Below are positions 34,566-45,436 of a stretch of 64,000 nucleotides of DNA, one piece after another (the stretch's first letter is position 1; every line of letters begins with the position of its first letter). The notes beneath the pieces are model-generated. The model saw nothing but the letters and a program-made list of their open reading frames with translations. It did no database searches and was not told the origin of the DNA. Origin of the DNA: Glycine soja (lineage: Eukaryota > Streptophyta > Magnoliopsida > Fabales > Fabaceae). The stretch is from the NCBI RefSeq assembly GCF_004193775.1, contig NC_041021.1, positions 19,684,632 through 19,748,631 of the forward strand. The letters run 5' to 3'. The position numbers and the translations under genes are program-made.

Positions 34566-35239
34566 TTGAATAGATTAGAAAAATGAACAGAAGTATGTAG
34601 CATAACTTGTCCACAAAATAAAAGGGACACCCAGTGAAAATTACACTAGAGGTCAAGTGTTACCTATCGTTACCATCCTAAACATAAAGAAAAATAAGGT
34701 TGAAGCAACTAAATGAGCATTAAGATGCCAAATTGACGAATGAAAGATGAACACCAGATAAATCAAAAATATATTAACAATATGGGTTTGGTAATTGAAT
34801 GAAGTAAATATATTGGCTATGAAAGATTATTTGAAATTAACAAAAAATGTATACAAAATTGTTGCCTGGATTCAAACAAAGAGCAAAAGTTAATTATTAA
34901 AAAAGAATATGGATATAAGACTGATTCCTACACTGGAATTTGTAAGGAAATTCAATGCCAATATCAAGGACAAACAATACATTTAAAAATAGCCTAAGTA
35001 TGAAACATTGAAATCCTTGCACTTGCAGAGGCCATAGTGTTCATTCATGAGGTAGAATGCAGAACAGGTGTTGCTTACACTAGAACATGATACTATCTAG
35101 ATGGTTTAACATATCATAACATATATGTTGTATATCTAGTAGCCACCAAAATGAAAGAGTAAGCTATGTAGAAAGTACAAAGCTGATCATTGAGTGGTCT
35201 AAGTTGAAAGAGACAAGGATTTGGCAGCTGATACTTACA

Positions 35240-35311
35240 GGTTTACCAGGTCAGACAAAAGACTAATCTGGTCACTCATGTACCCTTTCAAGGCTTGACT
35301 TCCAAGATCTC
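35240..35311 (-). pseudogene. RLP4-like LRR exon fragment (upstream)
   Basis: After TTTTAG on the minus strand, DLGSQALKGYMSDQISLLSD and LVN lead to a GTAAGT donor. This has LRR consensus spacing and one complete exon of the LRR type (72 nt). Confidence 0.65.
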
Positions 35312-35816
35312 TAAAACAAAAACAAACATCAAGACTCATTCTTGCATAAAAGCCAATTTGGCATAGTAAGGCATTGTTCTTGTTTGGATAAAAGCATAAA
35401 GCAATACGCACTTGAAGGAGAAAAAAAAGGAAGTTAAAATGAATTTAGCTTCTTCCATACGTTAAAACCAATTTAATTTTTATAGAAGCTCTCATTTAAC
35501 TTGTCCAAAAATTGAAATGCATATAAGTCAATTTTAAGCTTATAGGTGAAATGGAACTCAATTCATTCTACTTTGTTAATTTCTTCTCCTATAATAAGTG
35601 CTTGCAGATTATAAATTTATCCAAACACAACTTAAAAATATAGAAGAGTGGAAAGAACAGTTAGATTACATTTGAATTATGACAATAGCAATTTTATCAT
35701 CAATCATGCGGCAACTATCCTTGAATCTTCAGAAGAAAAAAAAAAGAACATGTCCTAACCTTTTCTAATTTTACATCTGACTTATGACAAGAGCAGTTTT
35801 ATCATCAGTCATGTGG

Positions 35817-35926
35817 CACCAACTACGCCTTTGGATGTATAGGTTGGCCCAAATTCCTCCCCCTTGCAATGTCCATAGTAGAGTAGACCATCATCGTTGT
35901 GATAGTCGCAACTATTGGTCTCCCAC
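35817..35926 (-). pseudogene. SPRY-domain (RanBPM-like) exon fragment
   Basis: The minus strand, after an acceptor TTGTTAG, reads WETNSCDYHNDDGLLYYGHC then KGEEFGPTYTSKGVVGA. The pattern YHxDDG...GxGKGExFGPTYTxGDxVGAG is the core of plant RanBPM-like SPRY proteins. It is one exon only, with no LisH/CTLH parts nearby. Confidence 0.65.
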
Positions 35927-35998
35927 CTAACAAGAATTAATAGGAATAGAATTAAATAGAAACTAAAAGACATTCACTCACTCACTCGATCACTCGCC

Positions 35999-36290
35999 GA
36001 CTCCCTCCTCCTCTCCCACTACCGCTTCATCATCTTCGGCGTCGGGAGCTAGTCCTACGACGATTCCTTCAATGCCTTTGCAAGGGACCTTGCGAAGCAC
36101 CTGAGGGTGCTTGGCACAGTGGAAGTTGTTCCCCTGTCCGAAAGGGACATCGATGACGGTGACGTCGATGCAATTTTGATTGGTGGTGTGAGAAGGTGGT
36201 GGCGGTTTTGAAAGGTGGTAGTGTTGTGGAAAGTTATGATAATGATGGTGCTAAGGAACGTGGCACCATTTTGAGTTCTGGAGATGAGTT

Positions 36291-36303
<13 letters not shown>
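35999..36303 (+). pseudogene. TYW1 flavodoxin-domain fragment
   Basis: The plus strand reads HYRFIIFGVGS, stop (TAG 36050), SYDDSFNAFARDLAKHLRVL then GTVEVVPLSERDIDDGDVDA. A one-base shift near 36172 continues as FDWWCEKVVAVLKGGSVVES. This matches the FMN-binding flavodoxin-like N-terminal domain of plant TYW1, the radical-SAM enzyme of wybutosine formation on tRNA-Phe. The radical-SAM part is missing. It lies on the opposite strand from the other captured pieces, near the right end of the CACTA element. A GA microsatellite follows at 36302-36326. The assignment is from memory of the family, without a search. Confidence 0.65.
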
Positions 36304-36325
<22 letters not shown>

Positions 36326-36777
36326 TAGAGGGATTCACTTGCAGATTTAAATAATTTCAAAAGCATTCTACGATGGTTATATAATTAACCGTCTTAGAAA
36401 GTGACTTTCTAAGACAGTCTTTATAAAATCATCATCGTCGGAGTTGTCCATATTATAAAATTATCACCACAAAGACATTCTAAGACGATTTTTGGGAACC
36501 ATCGTGGTTTCGCTGTCATAGAATGTAGTTTTTTTAGTAGTGATAACAAGATATTGCAATCACTCCCCCTAAGAATATGCATAGGTTTTATTTAAAATTT
36601 GAGCAAAAATATCCATGAAGCAAACATATTCATACCTTATACATATCTCTCCCCCTTTGGCATTATCCAAAAGGCATAAAACATACACCAAAGTAAAATA
36701 TCCACGACCATCATAACAAAATAAGGAGTGCTTTGTAATTTATATATTTGAGAGATCAATGATTCCTAGTTCTCTTC

Positions 36778-37570
36778 TTATATAAAAGAAATTTCCTTGG
36801 GTAACGATTTAGTAAAAATATCTACTAATTGCTTTTTAGTTTCTACAAATTCTAAAACACAATCACCTTTTTGCTCATGCTCTCTTAAGAAATGATTTCT
36901 GATTTCAATATCTTGACTCTTAGAGAACAAAATGGGATTTTTAGATAAATTAATTACATTAGTGTTATCACGTCTTATAGGGATATAGTCAAATACTATA
37001 CCATAGTCTGAAAGTTGTTGTTTCATCCAAAGTATTTGAGCATAACAACATCCAGTAGCAATATATTATGCTTCAATACTACACTATTTTGTATCTTACT
37101 ATGTCAAGAAACTAATGTAGATCCAATCCAGTGACATGTTCCACTAGTAATTTTTCTATCAATTTTGCACCCAGCAAAATCAGAATTATAATTAGGATGC
37201 CATATTAAACTATATGAGGTGCCCTTAGGATACCATAAACCTATATTCATAGTGCCTATTAAATATCTCATAATTCTTTTGACTACCTAAGATGTGATTC
37301 TTTAGGATTGGTTTGATATTTAGCATATAAACAGACACTGAACATTATATTAGGTCTACTAGTAGATAAATAGAGGAGGGTTCTAATCATACCTCTATAT
37401 TTCTTGATGTCAACTGACTTGCCTCCTTCATCCTTGTCCAAGTAACAAGCAGTGCTCGTGGGAGTAGCAATTTCCTTTCCAATGTCCATTCCAAATATTT
37501 TTAGCAACTCCTTGTAGTATTTTGATTGATTGATAAATGTCATTTTTGGTTTACTTGATTTGGAGTCCAA
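36778..37570 (-). pseudogene. pol: copia B RNase H and RT end
   Basis: The frame 37570-37283 carries the end of RT with SKYYKELLKIFGMDIGKEIA and RNase H linker sequence KYRGMIRTLLYLSTSRPNI. After a stop-rich gap (37282-37027), 37026-36778 carries the RNase H C-terminus with RNHFLREHEQKGDCVLEFV and LVDIFTKSLPKE. The usual order is kept, with several frame breaks. Confidence 0.8.
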
Positions 37571-38498
37571 GAAAGAAATTTAATTCACCCATCATAGACA
37601 TCTCGAACTCATTTTGCATGATTTTTGAAAAATCATTGCACAAAGATTCATTAGTGGCACCAAAAACAATATCATCTACATATATTTGTACCAAGAGTAT
37701 ATCATGCTCCTTTCGCTTAATGAAAAGAGTAGTGTTAACTTTTCCTCTCTAAAAATCCTTTTCAAAAAGAAATTTGCTCAACCTTTCATACCAAGCCCTA
37801 TGAGCTTTATTTAAAACATATAAGTCCTTTTCAATTTAAAAACATGATTAGGCAAATCAAATCTTTCAAAACATGAAGGTTGGTTAACATACAATTCGTC
37901 TTTAATGAGACCATTTAAAAATGTACTTTTGACATCCATTTGGTAAAGTTTTAAAATCCATGATAGATGCAAAAGCAAGTAGCATTCTAATTGCTTATAG
38001 TTTTGCTACAGGAGCATGTGTTTCTTTATAATCAATTCCTTCTTCTTGGTTATCTCCTTTAGCCATTAATCTTGCTTTCTTTCTAACTATAATACCATTC
38101 TCTTCTAATTTATTCCTAAAAACCCATTTAGTGCAAATAATTTGATGATCATTAGGTCTAGGAACCAATTCCCAAACTTGATTTCTTTCAAATTGATTTA
38201 ATTCATCTTGCATAGCAATAATCCAGTGTTCATCAATGATGGTTTCATCAATGTTCTTTGGTTCAATTACAGAAACAAAAACCATATTATTACATGCACT
38301 TGTGATGTTGACAAGTGGATGATTCTTTGAAACTTTCCATTCTTTTGGGAGATCAGTGGTTCTTGATTCCTCTTGAAATGAAGTTTCCTTTTTGTTTTCC
38401 TCTTCCTTGGTCTCTAACACATTTTCATGAATATAAATGTTTTCCAAGGCATCTACAAGATCATCAAAAGCAACATGAATAAACTCTTCTATAGTCAT
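37571..38498 (-). pseudogene. pol: copia B reverse transcriptase
   Basis: 38498-37995 encodes the linker and RT start, with DEHWIIAMQDELNQFERNQV, WELVPRPND and CTKWVFRNKLEENG, ending THAPVAKL. Frame changes follow, and near 37690-37665 the catalytic box IYVDDIVFGATNESL is intact (YVDD). It follows the integrase in the copia order and overlaps it by four bases at 38495-38498. Frameshifts between 37994 and 37700 prevent a full product. Confidence 0.8.
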
Positions 38499-39720
38499 AG
38501 TTCTTTTATTATAAATTCTAAATGTTTTACTATGTAATGAGTAGCCAAAAAATATTCCTTCATTTGATTTAGCATCGTGTCTTTACCATTATTCAAAACA
38601 TAACATTTACATCCAAAAACATGGAAGTGTGAAATATTAAACTTTCTTCCTTTATATATTTCATAAGGGGTTTTCTTTAATAAAGGTTTTATGAAGGCTA
38701 TATTCATAACATAACAAGCAGTATTTACTGTATTCGTCCAAAAATATTTAGGGAGACTTGAGTCATTGAGCATAGTTCTTGCCATTTCTTCTAAAATATT
38801 TTTCCTTTTAACAACTCCATTTTGTTGTGGAGTTCTTGGGGTGGAAAAATTATGCTAAATTACATTATCATCACGAAAGTTTTCAAAATACATATTTTTG
38901 AATCCCCCACCATGATCACTTCTTATGGATGCAATATTAAGATTGTTCTCATTTTGAATAACTTTTGCAAGTTTTCTAAATGCATGGAATGCATCACTTT
39001 TATGAGCAAGAAATAAAGTTTATATATATATCTAGAGTAATCATCCACAATTACTAGAGCCTAGTAATTACCTCCAAAACTTATAGTTCTTGATGGACCA
39101 AAAAGATTCACATGCAATAGTAGTAAAGGTCTATTTGTTGAGATAACATTTTTAGATTTAAAAGAGATCCTTACTTGTTTTTCCTTTTGACATGCATCAC
39201 AGAGTTTATTTATTTTTTTCAAATTTGAGTTTTGGTAGACCAATTACAAGATCTTTTGAAACCAATTTATTCAAATGATCCATGTGAATGTGTGCAATTC
39301 GTCTATGCCATAACCATGAATCATTTTCCTTACTCATAAGACAGTGTGCATGATTTGGAGGAATATCTTTTAGGTTTATCATATATACATTATTTATTCT
39401 ATGTCCTATAAACTTTATTTGTCTATCATTTTTACTTTCAATAAAGCAATAGAGTGAATAAAATAATACTCAATATCCTTTATCACATAATTGACTGATA
39501 CTTAACATACTATGTTTAAGACCATCAACAAGTAAAACATTTTCTATAGAGGTAGATGGATCTTTACTGACATTACCAACTTCAAAAAAATTTCCTTTAT
39601 TTTTGTCTCCATATGTTACATGTCCACTATTCTTGGGAGTAATGTGTGTAAATTTGATGCTTCTTTCATCATGTGCTTAGAACATCCACTATTAATGTAT
39701 CAACTTTGCTTCAAAATATC
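38495..39720 (-). pseudogene. pol: copia B integrase and protease region
   Basis: 39243-39061 gives the zinc-region end CDACQKEKQVRISFKSKNV and LLLLHVNLFGPSR. About 38960-38785 gives the core, with ASIRSDHGGGFKNMYFENF and TPRTPQQNGVVKRKN, where the third catalytic residue (normally Glu in VVERKN) is Lys. 38785-38495 gives the C-terminal part (WTNTVNTACYVMN, FNISHFHVFGCKCYVLN). Protease sequence above 39243 is too broken to define. The Glu to Lys change would abolish strand transfer by itself. Confidence 0.75.
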
Positions 39721-40826
39721 ATCCAATTCAATATCACAATTTTGATTTAGGTACCCAAACTTCCTTGGGTCCTTGAATGTTAGATTTGGGCAATGTGCCC
39801 CTTGGAACCCATATCATTTTTCTTATTGTATTTTCATTCTTTCTAATGTAAAAGGTTGATACAATATGACCTTTCTTTCCACAATAAAAACATGTTAGGA
39901 ATGGAGAACTAGTCATTTTAGATGATACAAAGAAATTTTTATAAAACTTTTGTTGACTTTTTGGATTGTATCCTAATCCAGCCTTATAAAAAACACATCT
40001 TTATTTTCCTAATATGATGTCTAAATTATTTTTACCAAAGGTAAACTTTGCAAGAGTGTTTTTCAAATCATTTATTTCTTTCTCAAACTTGTTGCAAGAC
40101 AAACATGAGTAGGATTTAATATCATTCTCATACATTAAGCATTTAGTACATGATGAGTTTGCATTAGTTAATCCTAAGGTTTCATTTTCAAGTTTAAGTT
40201 CCTCTAATTCTGTGTTAAATTTTGAAGTTTCTTTTTCTAAGTTTGAGATGACTTTCTTATTGGATGAAACCAATTTCTTTTTCTAAGTTTGAGAAACTTA
40301 TTGGACTATTTATGCAAACCATTAAATGCATTTTGAAGTTCATCAAATGAAATAGTTGAATCAAGATTGGAGGATGTTTCCTCTTCATAACTTTCACAAT
40401 CTCTAGCCATGAGACTTAGATTTGCAACTTCATTTTCGGAGTCACTTGATGAGTCCATGTCATTCTCCTCCTAAGTTATGTATGTTTTCTTTTCTTTGAG
40501 AGATTTCTTCTCAAGTTTTTCCATTTTCTTTTTGTAAGTAGGATATTCCATTTTCATGTGTCCCAGTTGATTACATTCATAACATCTTGGAATTGGAGAG
40601 GATTCTTCATCCTTCTTGAAATTTTTCTTAGGGTTGAAATTTGGTCTTCTTTGATTTGCCTTTTTCCTTAAAAATCTACCAAACATTTTTATGAAAAGAC
40701 TGAAATCATCATTTTCATTCATATCATCTTGTTCCTCAATGTCTTCTTTATCACTTTCTTCATGTGGGGAAGATGAAACTTTGAGTGCAATTCCTTTTTT
40801 ATTTTGTAATTTTCTTCATGTTGACT
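39721..40826 (-). pseudogene. gag: copia B gag C-terminal half with two zinc-knuckle remnants
   Basis: The minus-strand frames 40722-40471 (RCYECNQLGHMKMEYP) and 39916-39734 (TCFYCGKKGHIVSTFY) each keep C-x2-C-x4-H but have lost the last Cys (Tyr and Phe instead). Between them, 40273-40001 encodes a Glu/Lys/Asn-rich, probably coiled segment with a CxxC pair (SCTKCLM). Two knuckles around a coiled region fit SIRE-type gag. Confidence 0.72.
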
Positions 40827-40831
40827 AAGTC
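40827..40831. repeat. TSD AAGTC, left copy
   Basis: AAGTC at 40827-40831 and 41806-41810 flank the solo LTR exactly. Removing the insert and one copy makes gag read through (LQLTRLSQHEENYK). Confidence 0.92.
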
Positions 40832-41805
40832 TGTTAGACCAGTGGCATCAATAACTTAAGAGGGATAGGCTTAAAATGCAAAATAAGCAACAATCAATTT
40901 AATAATGTTCTTTAAACATGCAAGACAAAATTGATTGCAACAAAATAAATGAGATAAGGGAAGAGAGAATGCAAACACAGTTTTATATTGGTTCGACAAA
41001 GTCTGTGCCTACGTCTAGTACTCAAGCAACCCACTTGAGATTTTCCTTTCTCTTTGTAAATTCCTTTACAACTTCTGAACCACACAGGGACAACCCATCC
41101 CTTGTGTTCAAGAATTCTTATAACTTAAGAGACGCTCAGTCCCTTAATCAATCTCTTTGTATAAGAAGAAAGAAGAGGAATTCTCTCTTGAAGAGAAGGA
41201 TATTACAATTGAAGTCCATGGATGAACTCTTAATGGATTTGCAAGTGTTTGCCCAAGAGTTTCTTTTGAGAGAGCATTTGGCAATGAAGTTCTCTTGGAA
41301 TCTCTCTCATTGCTTTTTGAAGTTAGACACACATATATATAGGCCCTTCATGCCTTTTCAAAATGATTTGAAAAGATGTGTCTTTTCAAAAAGCTTTTCT
41401 GAAGTTTTCTCACTGGTAATCGATTACAGGTTTCTGGTAATCAATTACACAGTTATATTTTGAAGGGTTATGACTTTTGAATTTGAATTTCTAGAGTTCC
41501 GTTGCTGGTAATCGATTACAAACATATGGTAATCGATTACATGTTCAAAATTTAAATTCAAAACCCTTTTCAACAACAATTTCTCAAACTTTCCTTTTGG
41601 TAATCGATTACACTTCCTGGTAATCAATTACCAGAACCTTGCATGACTTTGAAACCCTTTGTTTTGAGGCAAGGCTTGGTCTTGAAGAAATCTAGAATCA
41701 AGGCTTTGTTTGTTGAAGAAATTTTGTATTAATCTTGAAGCAAATGTAGCAGCCTTGTTTGATTCTTCTTTGGCATCATCAAAATCATGTATACATACAT
41801 TCACA
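40832..41805 (-). mobile_element. Solo LTR of SIRE-like copia element in copia B gag
   Basis: A 974-bp unit, TGTGAATG ... GGTCTAACA on the minus strand, with a perfect 5-bp TSD AAGTC and no internal region: a solo LTR formed by LTR-LTR recombination. It contains six copies of GGTAATC(G/A)ATTAC. Several short frames in it are not genes. Confidence 0.9.
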
Positions 41806-41810
41806 AAGTC

Positions 41811-42446
41811 TTGTAAGTTGCAAATCATGTTCTTGAAGTTTTCCAAAGAGAGTGGTAAGAGTAATAGTGGTTAAATCCTTTGATTATGCAATAGCTGACA
41901 CTTTTGGTTGTCATTACCTGTTTAAACATCTCAACACTTTCTTAATAAGATCCTCATTTGGAATTGACTTTCCCAATGAGGCAAGATGATTAACAATATA
42001 GGTAAACCTCTTTTGTATATCTTGAATGCTTTCATTTTGATTCATTCCAAAGAGTCCATATTCATTTGTGAAAGTGTTTATTCTAGATTTCTTGACTTCG
42101 CTCGTTCCTTCATGTGTAACTTCTAAGGTGTCTCAAATTTCTTTTGCACTTTGACAATTTGATACTCTAAAGTATTCTTCAATTCCTTGGGTTTTAAATT
42201 ATGTTGTACCTTCTTTTTATCATCATCAGTCCACCTATCTCTAGGTTTATCAATTATTTGATCTCCTATTCTATTTTTAGGGATGAAAGGACCATTTTTT
42301 ACAACATCCTGTATATCTAAATGTATGGCTTGTATAAAGATTTGCATGCAAGTTTTCCAATAATGATAACCATCACCATTAAAAATAGAAGGCCTATTTA
42401 TAAAGTTTCCTTCAGGAAAGAGAGAGTTTGATGAGGCCATAATTAT
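41811..42446 (-). pseudogene. gag: copia B gag N-terminal half
   Basis: The minus strand starts near 42446 with MASSNSLFPEGNFINRPSIF and continues FNGDGYHYWKTCMQIFIQ (DUF4219/UBN2-type gag of Ty1/copia) to a stop at 42123. It resumes after frame changes with TFTNEYGLFGMNQNESIQDI, RFTYIVNHLASLGKSIP and DLTTITLTTLFGKLQEHDLQ, where the solo LTR interrupts. On its upstream side the frame is open into PMD sequence rather than an untranslated leader. Confidence 0.78.
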
Positions 42447-42473
42447 TCTTGAAGTGTTTGAGGCCATAATTAT
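42432..42473. repeat. 15-bp direct repeat at the PMD-gag junction
   Basis: TGAGGCCATAATTAT occurs at 42432-42446 and 42459-42473, exactly where PMD-like protein sequence changes to gag. Likely a footprint of the joining event. Confidence 0.85.
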
Positions 42474-43828
42474 CCATTGTTGATGCTCCTCTAGCCAATT
42501 TGTGTCACTATGTCCTCTCATGTCAGTATGATGGATTTTGTCAAGATTACGTGGTGGATTTGGTATGTCTTGACAAAGTAAAAATTAGAGCATGATTTTA
42601 TTGGTTTGCTTCCATACTACCACTGGGAAACAACTTAAAGCAACACAAGCACTCCATATTTTGGAATCCTTGTATGCATGTTTTGGCAGAAATAACTCAA
42701 ACCCTTTGTAAGGCATCCAATGGAACTTAAAAGATAATTTTTGTTAATAATTTTAAAATAATGTAATTGACGTTTGAATAAATAAAATAAAAACCAAATG
42801 GTTCAGCCTACTTGTTACGCATGTTATCGAATCTTGATCTATAGCCTATAACATCACCGCATGGGATTCCAGAAAATCATAGTCCTTTGTCACTCCATCT
42901 AATGAAATGTGATATGTTAGTGTCAAATACATTACCAAACATGGTCTTTGTTTGAGTGATAAATTTTTGCTTACCTAGTTGCAAGTGAATTTGATGATTA
43001 ATGCTCGACACTTGGTTGAATGAATGACATGCGATATTGTGCCTAGGACTACAACAACATTTTACATCCTCTCATTTTTTTGGATGTGGGATAAATTTCC
43101 CTACACATTTCTCTATACAAATGTGCTAAATATGTCGAACTCCAATTGTACCATACAATCCAATCAAGATCTACTAATAGAGGTAGATACATTAGGTGAA
43201 CTCTGTTCCCTAACTTGTTTGGCATCAACACCCCCACCAATCAGCCCGAAAATGTATGTCTTACAATGTACTACCAATTTTGGTGGTGTGGGTTCTACTA
43301 GGAGAGTCAACATGTTTTCTTTTAACCAATTTAGTTTTAGTGTTGATCCCATTAGTGCATTATTTGGGGAACAACAACTATATATTTAGTGCTCATTTGT
43401 TCCCAATCATAATATGTTAGAGTGGTAACTGGTTTTCCATCAACGCGTAAACTTAGTTGAAGAGCAACATCTTCCAAAGTGATTGTGCATTCACCAACAA
43501 GAAGATGAAATGTGTGTGATTTCGATCTCCACCTTTCAACCAAAGCAGTCGTCACTAAAGCATCGTCGATTTTAATTTGTTTGAGCTTTGCAATATCTAA
43601 AAACTCAACTTGAATCAATGAAGATTCAATTTTAGGACCTGGATAAGGCATAGCTTGAACATATGATTGGATTACATCATTTGTTACTTGCAGAAATCAA
43701 AATAATAGCAACATCAACATTTTCAAATCATACCATAATTAGCATTCAATTAAACAAAATGTATTACATACTTCTATATATCTATGAAGGTGTTGTTTCC
43801 AAATAAGATGAGTAATTGTAGATTCCAT
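42474..43828 (-). pseudogene. Plant mobile domain (PMD, MAIN-like) gene remnant
   Basis: The minus strand starts ATG 43828 (MESTITHLIWKQHLHRYIE), with a donor GTATGT at 43771. The expected acceptor reads CTGCAAG rather than CAGG (near 43687), so splicing may be lost. Exon 2 to 43352 carries SLIQVEFLDIAKLKQIKID, ALVERWRSKSHTFHLLVGEC and TLEDVALQLSLRVDGKPVT. Further pieces are 43352-43049 (LVVHCKTYIFGLIGG, GNRVHLMYLPLLVDLD, STYLAHLYREMCREIYPTSK). After a stop-rich stretch (43048-42600) the C-terminus QDIPNPPRNLDKIHHTDMRG and HSDTNWLEEHQQW runs into copia B gag. PMD genes occur in plants as MAIN/MAIL proteins and in transposons; which this was is unknown. Confidence 0.7.
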
Positions 43829-44849
43829 GGTTTTTAGGCTTTGGTACTAACGTCAAGAAGAAGTTAAAGAGGGATATATGAGAATAAGAGAAAGTGGGTG
43901 TATATGATGGCAATAAATGCATTGTATTTATAAAAAATATTTAACAATAACACAATTTATTTAAGTGGGTGCGAGTCACCTATGAACCCGAATTGACCCA
44001 AACCAACCTAAACAGTTTGGGTTAGGTAATTTTTATGTTTGGGTCAGATTTGAACCAAATCAATCAAACTCGTTGAGTTTTGGGTTGGATCACAGGTTTT
44101 AATATATGAACTCATTGGTCCATTGACTTGGCCCCTTGACCCGTTAATTTGTATTAAATTATTAATATTATTAATATATGTAATGTATAATATATATTTT
44201 TAAATTTTAAAAAAATCATATACTATTGACTATTGATTATATAGACTTATCAACCTAAATTAAGTACGCATCAACAGATCTTTAACCTTCACGATCAAAG
44301 CGACAAGGGTTTTATTGATTAAAGTCACTTTAGATGGGCTTATAAAAATATTTCGAATCTATTTACAAAGAGTAGGCCTTGTAATGTCTCATTGGTTTTG
44401 GTAGAAAAAAGTGTTTGAATCCTCACTATACTTATTGAAACTCCTTATCTTGAATATGGTATGCTTAATTTCCCATCTCCCATGGATAGATAGATAGATA
44501 GGAGTTAGTGGAGTGGGATGTGGTAGCATCACAAAGTTTTTTTTTTAATAAAAAATCTAACAAGAAACAATTGTGTCTAATTCATTTAGTAAAAATTTTA
44601 ACTTATAAAAAATATTATGTTTTAAAAAAGAACATACAAAATTAAATGTTTTGATCCTTTGGACCAAGCCAACATAAACCGTTTACAAACAGGTTGGTTT
44701 GGGTTGAGTTTCATTTTTTTCTTAGAAAATCGACCTAAACCAACCTATTCAAATTTGATTGGGTTGGGTCATGACCAAACCCAACTCAAAATGACCCGCT
44801 TACAACCTTATTTCAAGTAAGGCTGAAGTTGTTGCCATTAATAAAAAAA
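43829..44849. other. AT-rich region with GGGTT/AACCC inverted element
   Basis: No gene. 43974-44810 is framed by AACCCGAATTGACCCAAACC-like sequence on the left and GGTTGGGTCATGACC then ACCCAACTCAAAATGACCCG on the right, suggesting a small inverted-repeat (MITE-like) element. Its termini are too diverged for me to fix ends or a TSD. GATA repeats lie at 44484-44500. Confidence 0.4.
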
Positions 44850-45436
44850 TGGAATTCTATTACAGACGCTGAGAAGAAAGAAGGAGCAAAAAAATCCTTG
44901 CCCAAGAAGAAGAAGGAAGAAGAAGCAACAAAGCAAGCTGCTACCCTTGAAGGATGGGCTTTAGATGAGATTCTAGAAGATATAATCATTTAATCTTTGA
45001 AGACCTCGACAAGGGAAGAGAAGTTAAGAAATGCAACTACAAGTGATCAAGTAACAGAAGAAGTGGTGCTTGAAGTTGTCAAAGTTTCTGAAGAGGAGTT
45101 TCATAAAATCGAGGTGGATGCTAGAATCCAATTAGTTTTGGAAACAAGTGTTGAGATCTTTTCTGTAGTTTATGTTGAAAGAGACATAAAGCTCCAACGA
45201 ACTATTGTTCAAGAGAAAATAAATGAGGAAGAAATGGAAGCTCTAGTTGCTGCAATACTTTAGTTTGTTATTAAAGTATCGTTGCAAGGGTCCGATGTTG
45301 CTATTGAAACAAGCCTTGGGGTTGCATCTCTTCAACCTCGTACAATCATAATTGAAGATGAAGTTATTGTATGAATCATGCATGTTTTGATGATGTTGAA
45401 AATAAATCACTTGATTGTCATAATCAAAAAGGGGGA
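44850..45436 (+). other. 3' internal region of a SIRE-like element
   Basis: Glu/Lys-rich frames (44850-44993, then 44997-45263, 88 codons with EEVVLEVVKVSEEEFHKIE) have no recognised domain. They precede CATAATCAAAAAGGGGGAG (tract at about 45425-45436), the purine tract context of SIRE-like LTRs, so they probably belong to the region downstream of pol in such an element. Confidence 0.45.

Larger units (their letters stand above)
32746..36541. mobile_element. CACTA (En/Spm, Tgm-like) DNA transposon carrying host gene fragments
   Basis: Terminal inverted repeats CACTACTAGAAAAA (32746) and its partner TTTTTTTAGTAGTG (ending 36541), flanked on both sides by the 3-bp TSD ATA, define a 3.8-kb CACTA element. 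Subterminal regions (32790-33180 and 36366-36530) hold many inverted copies of TTCTAAGA(C/T)GGTT, the presumed transposase binding sites. No transposase is visible. The interior instead carries pieces of at least three host genes, so it must be non-autonomous. Soybean Tgm elements are known to capture gene fragments. It inserted into the 3' non-coding region of copia B. Confidence 0.85.
31701..42446 (-). mobile_element. SIRE/Maximus-like Ty1/copia element B, split by two insertions
   Basis: On the minus strand it runs gag (from 42446), protease and integrase (about 39950-38495), RT (38498-37560), RNase H (37570-36778), polypurine tracts and a 3' LTR (32691 to about 31701). A CACTA element (32746-36541) and a solo LTR (40832-41805) interrupt it. 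A large gag with two zinc-knuckle remnants, several GGGGGAG purine tracts downstream of pol and ~1-kb LTRs containing GTAATCGATTAC fit the SIRE/Maximus lineage. No 5' LTR or primer site remains; gag is joined directly to a PMD pseudogene at about 42446-42474. Confidence 0.78.

Noticed and set aside
41628..41846. Minus-strand ORF of 72 codons
   Set aside because: It spans the solo LTR end and gag; the frame is accidental.
44997..45263. A new small gene (88 codons, Glu-rich)
   Set aside because: Followed directly by a SIRE-like purine tract and LTR start, so it is more simply element-derived; no independent gene signals.
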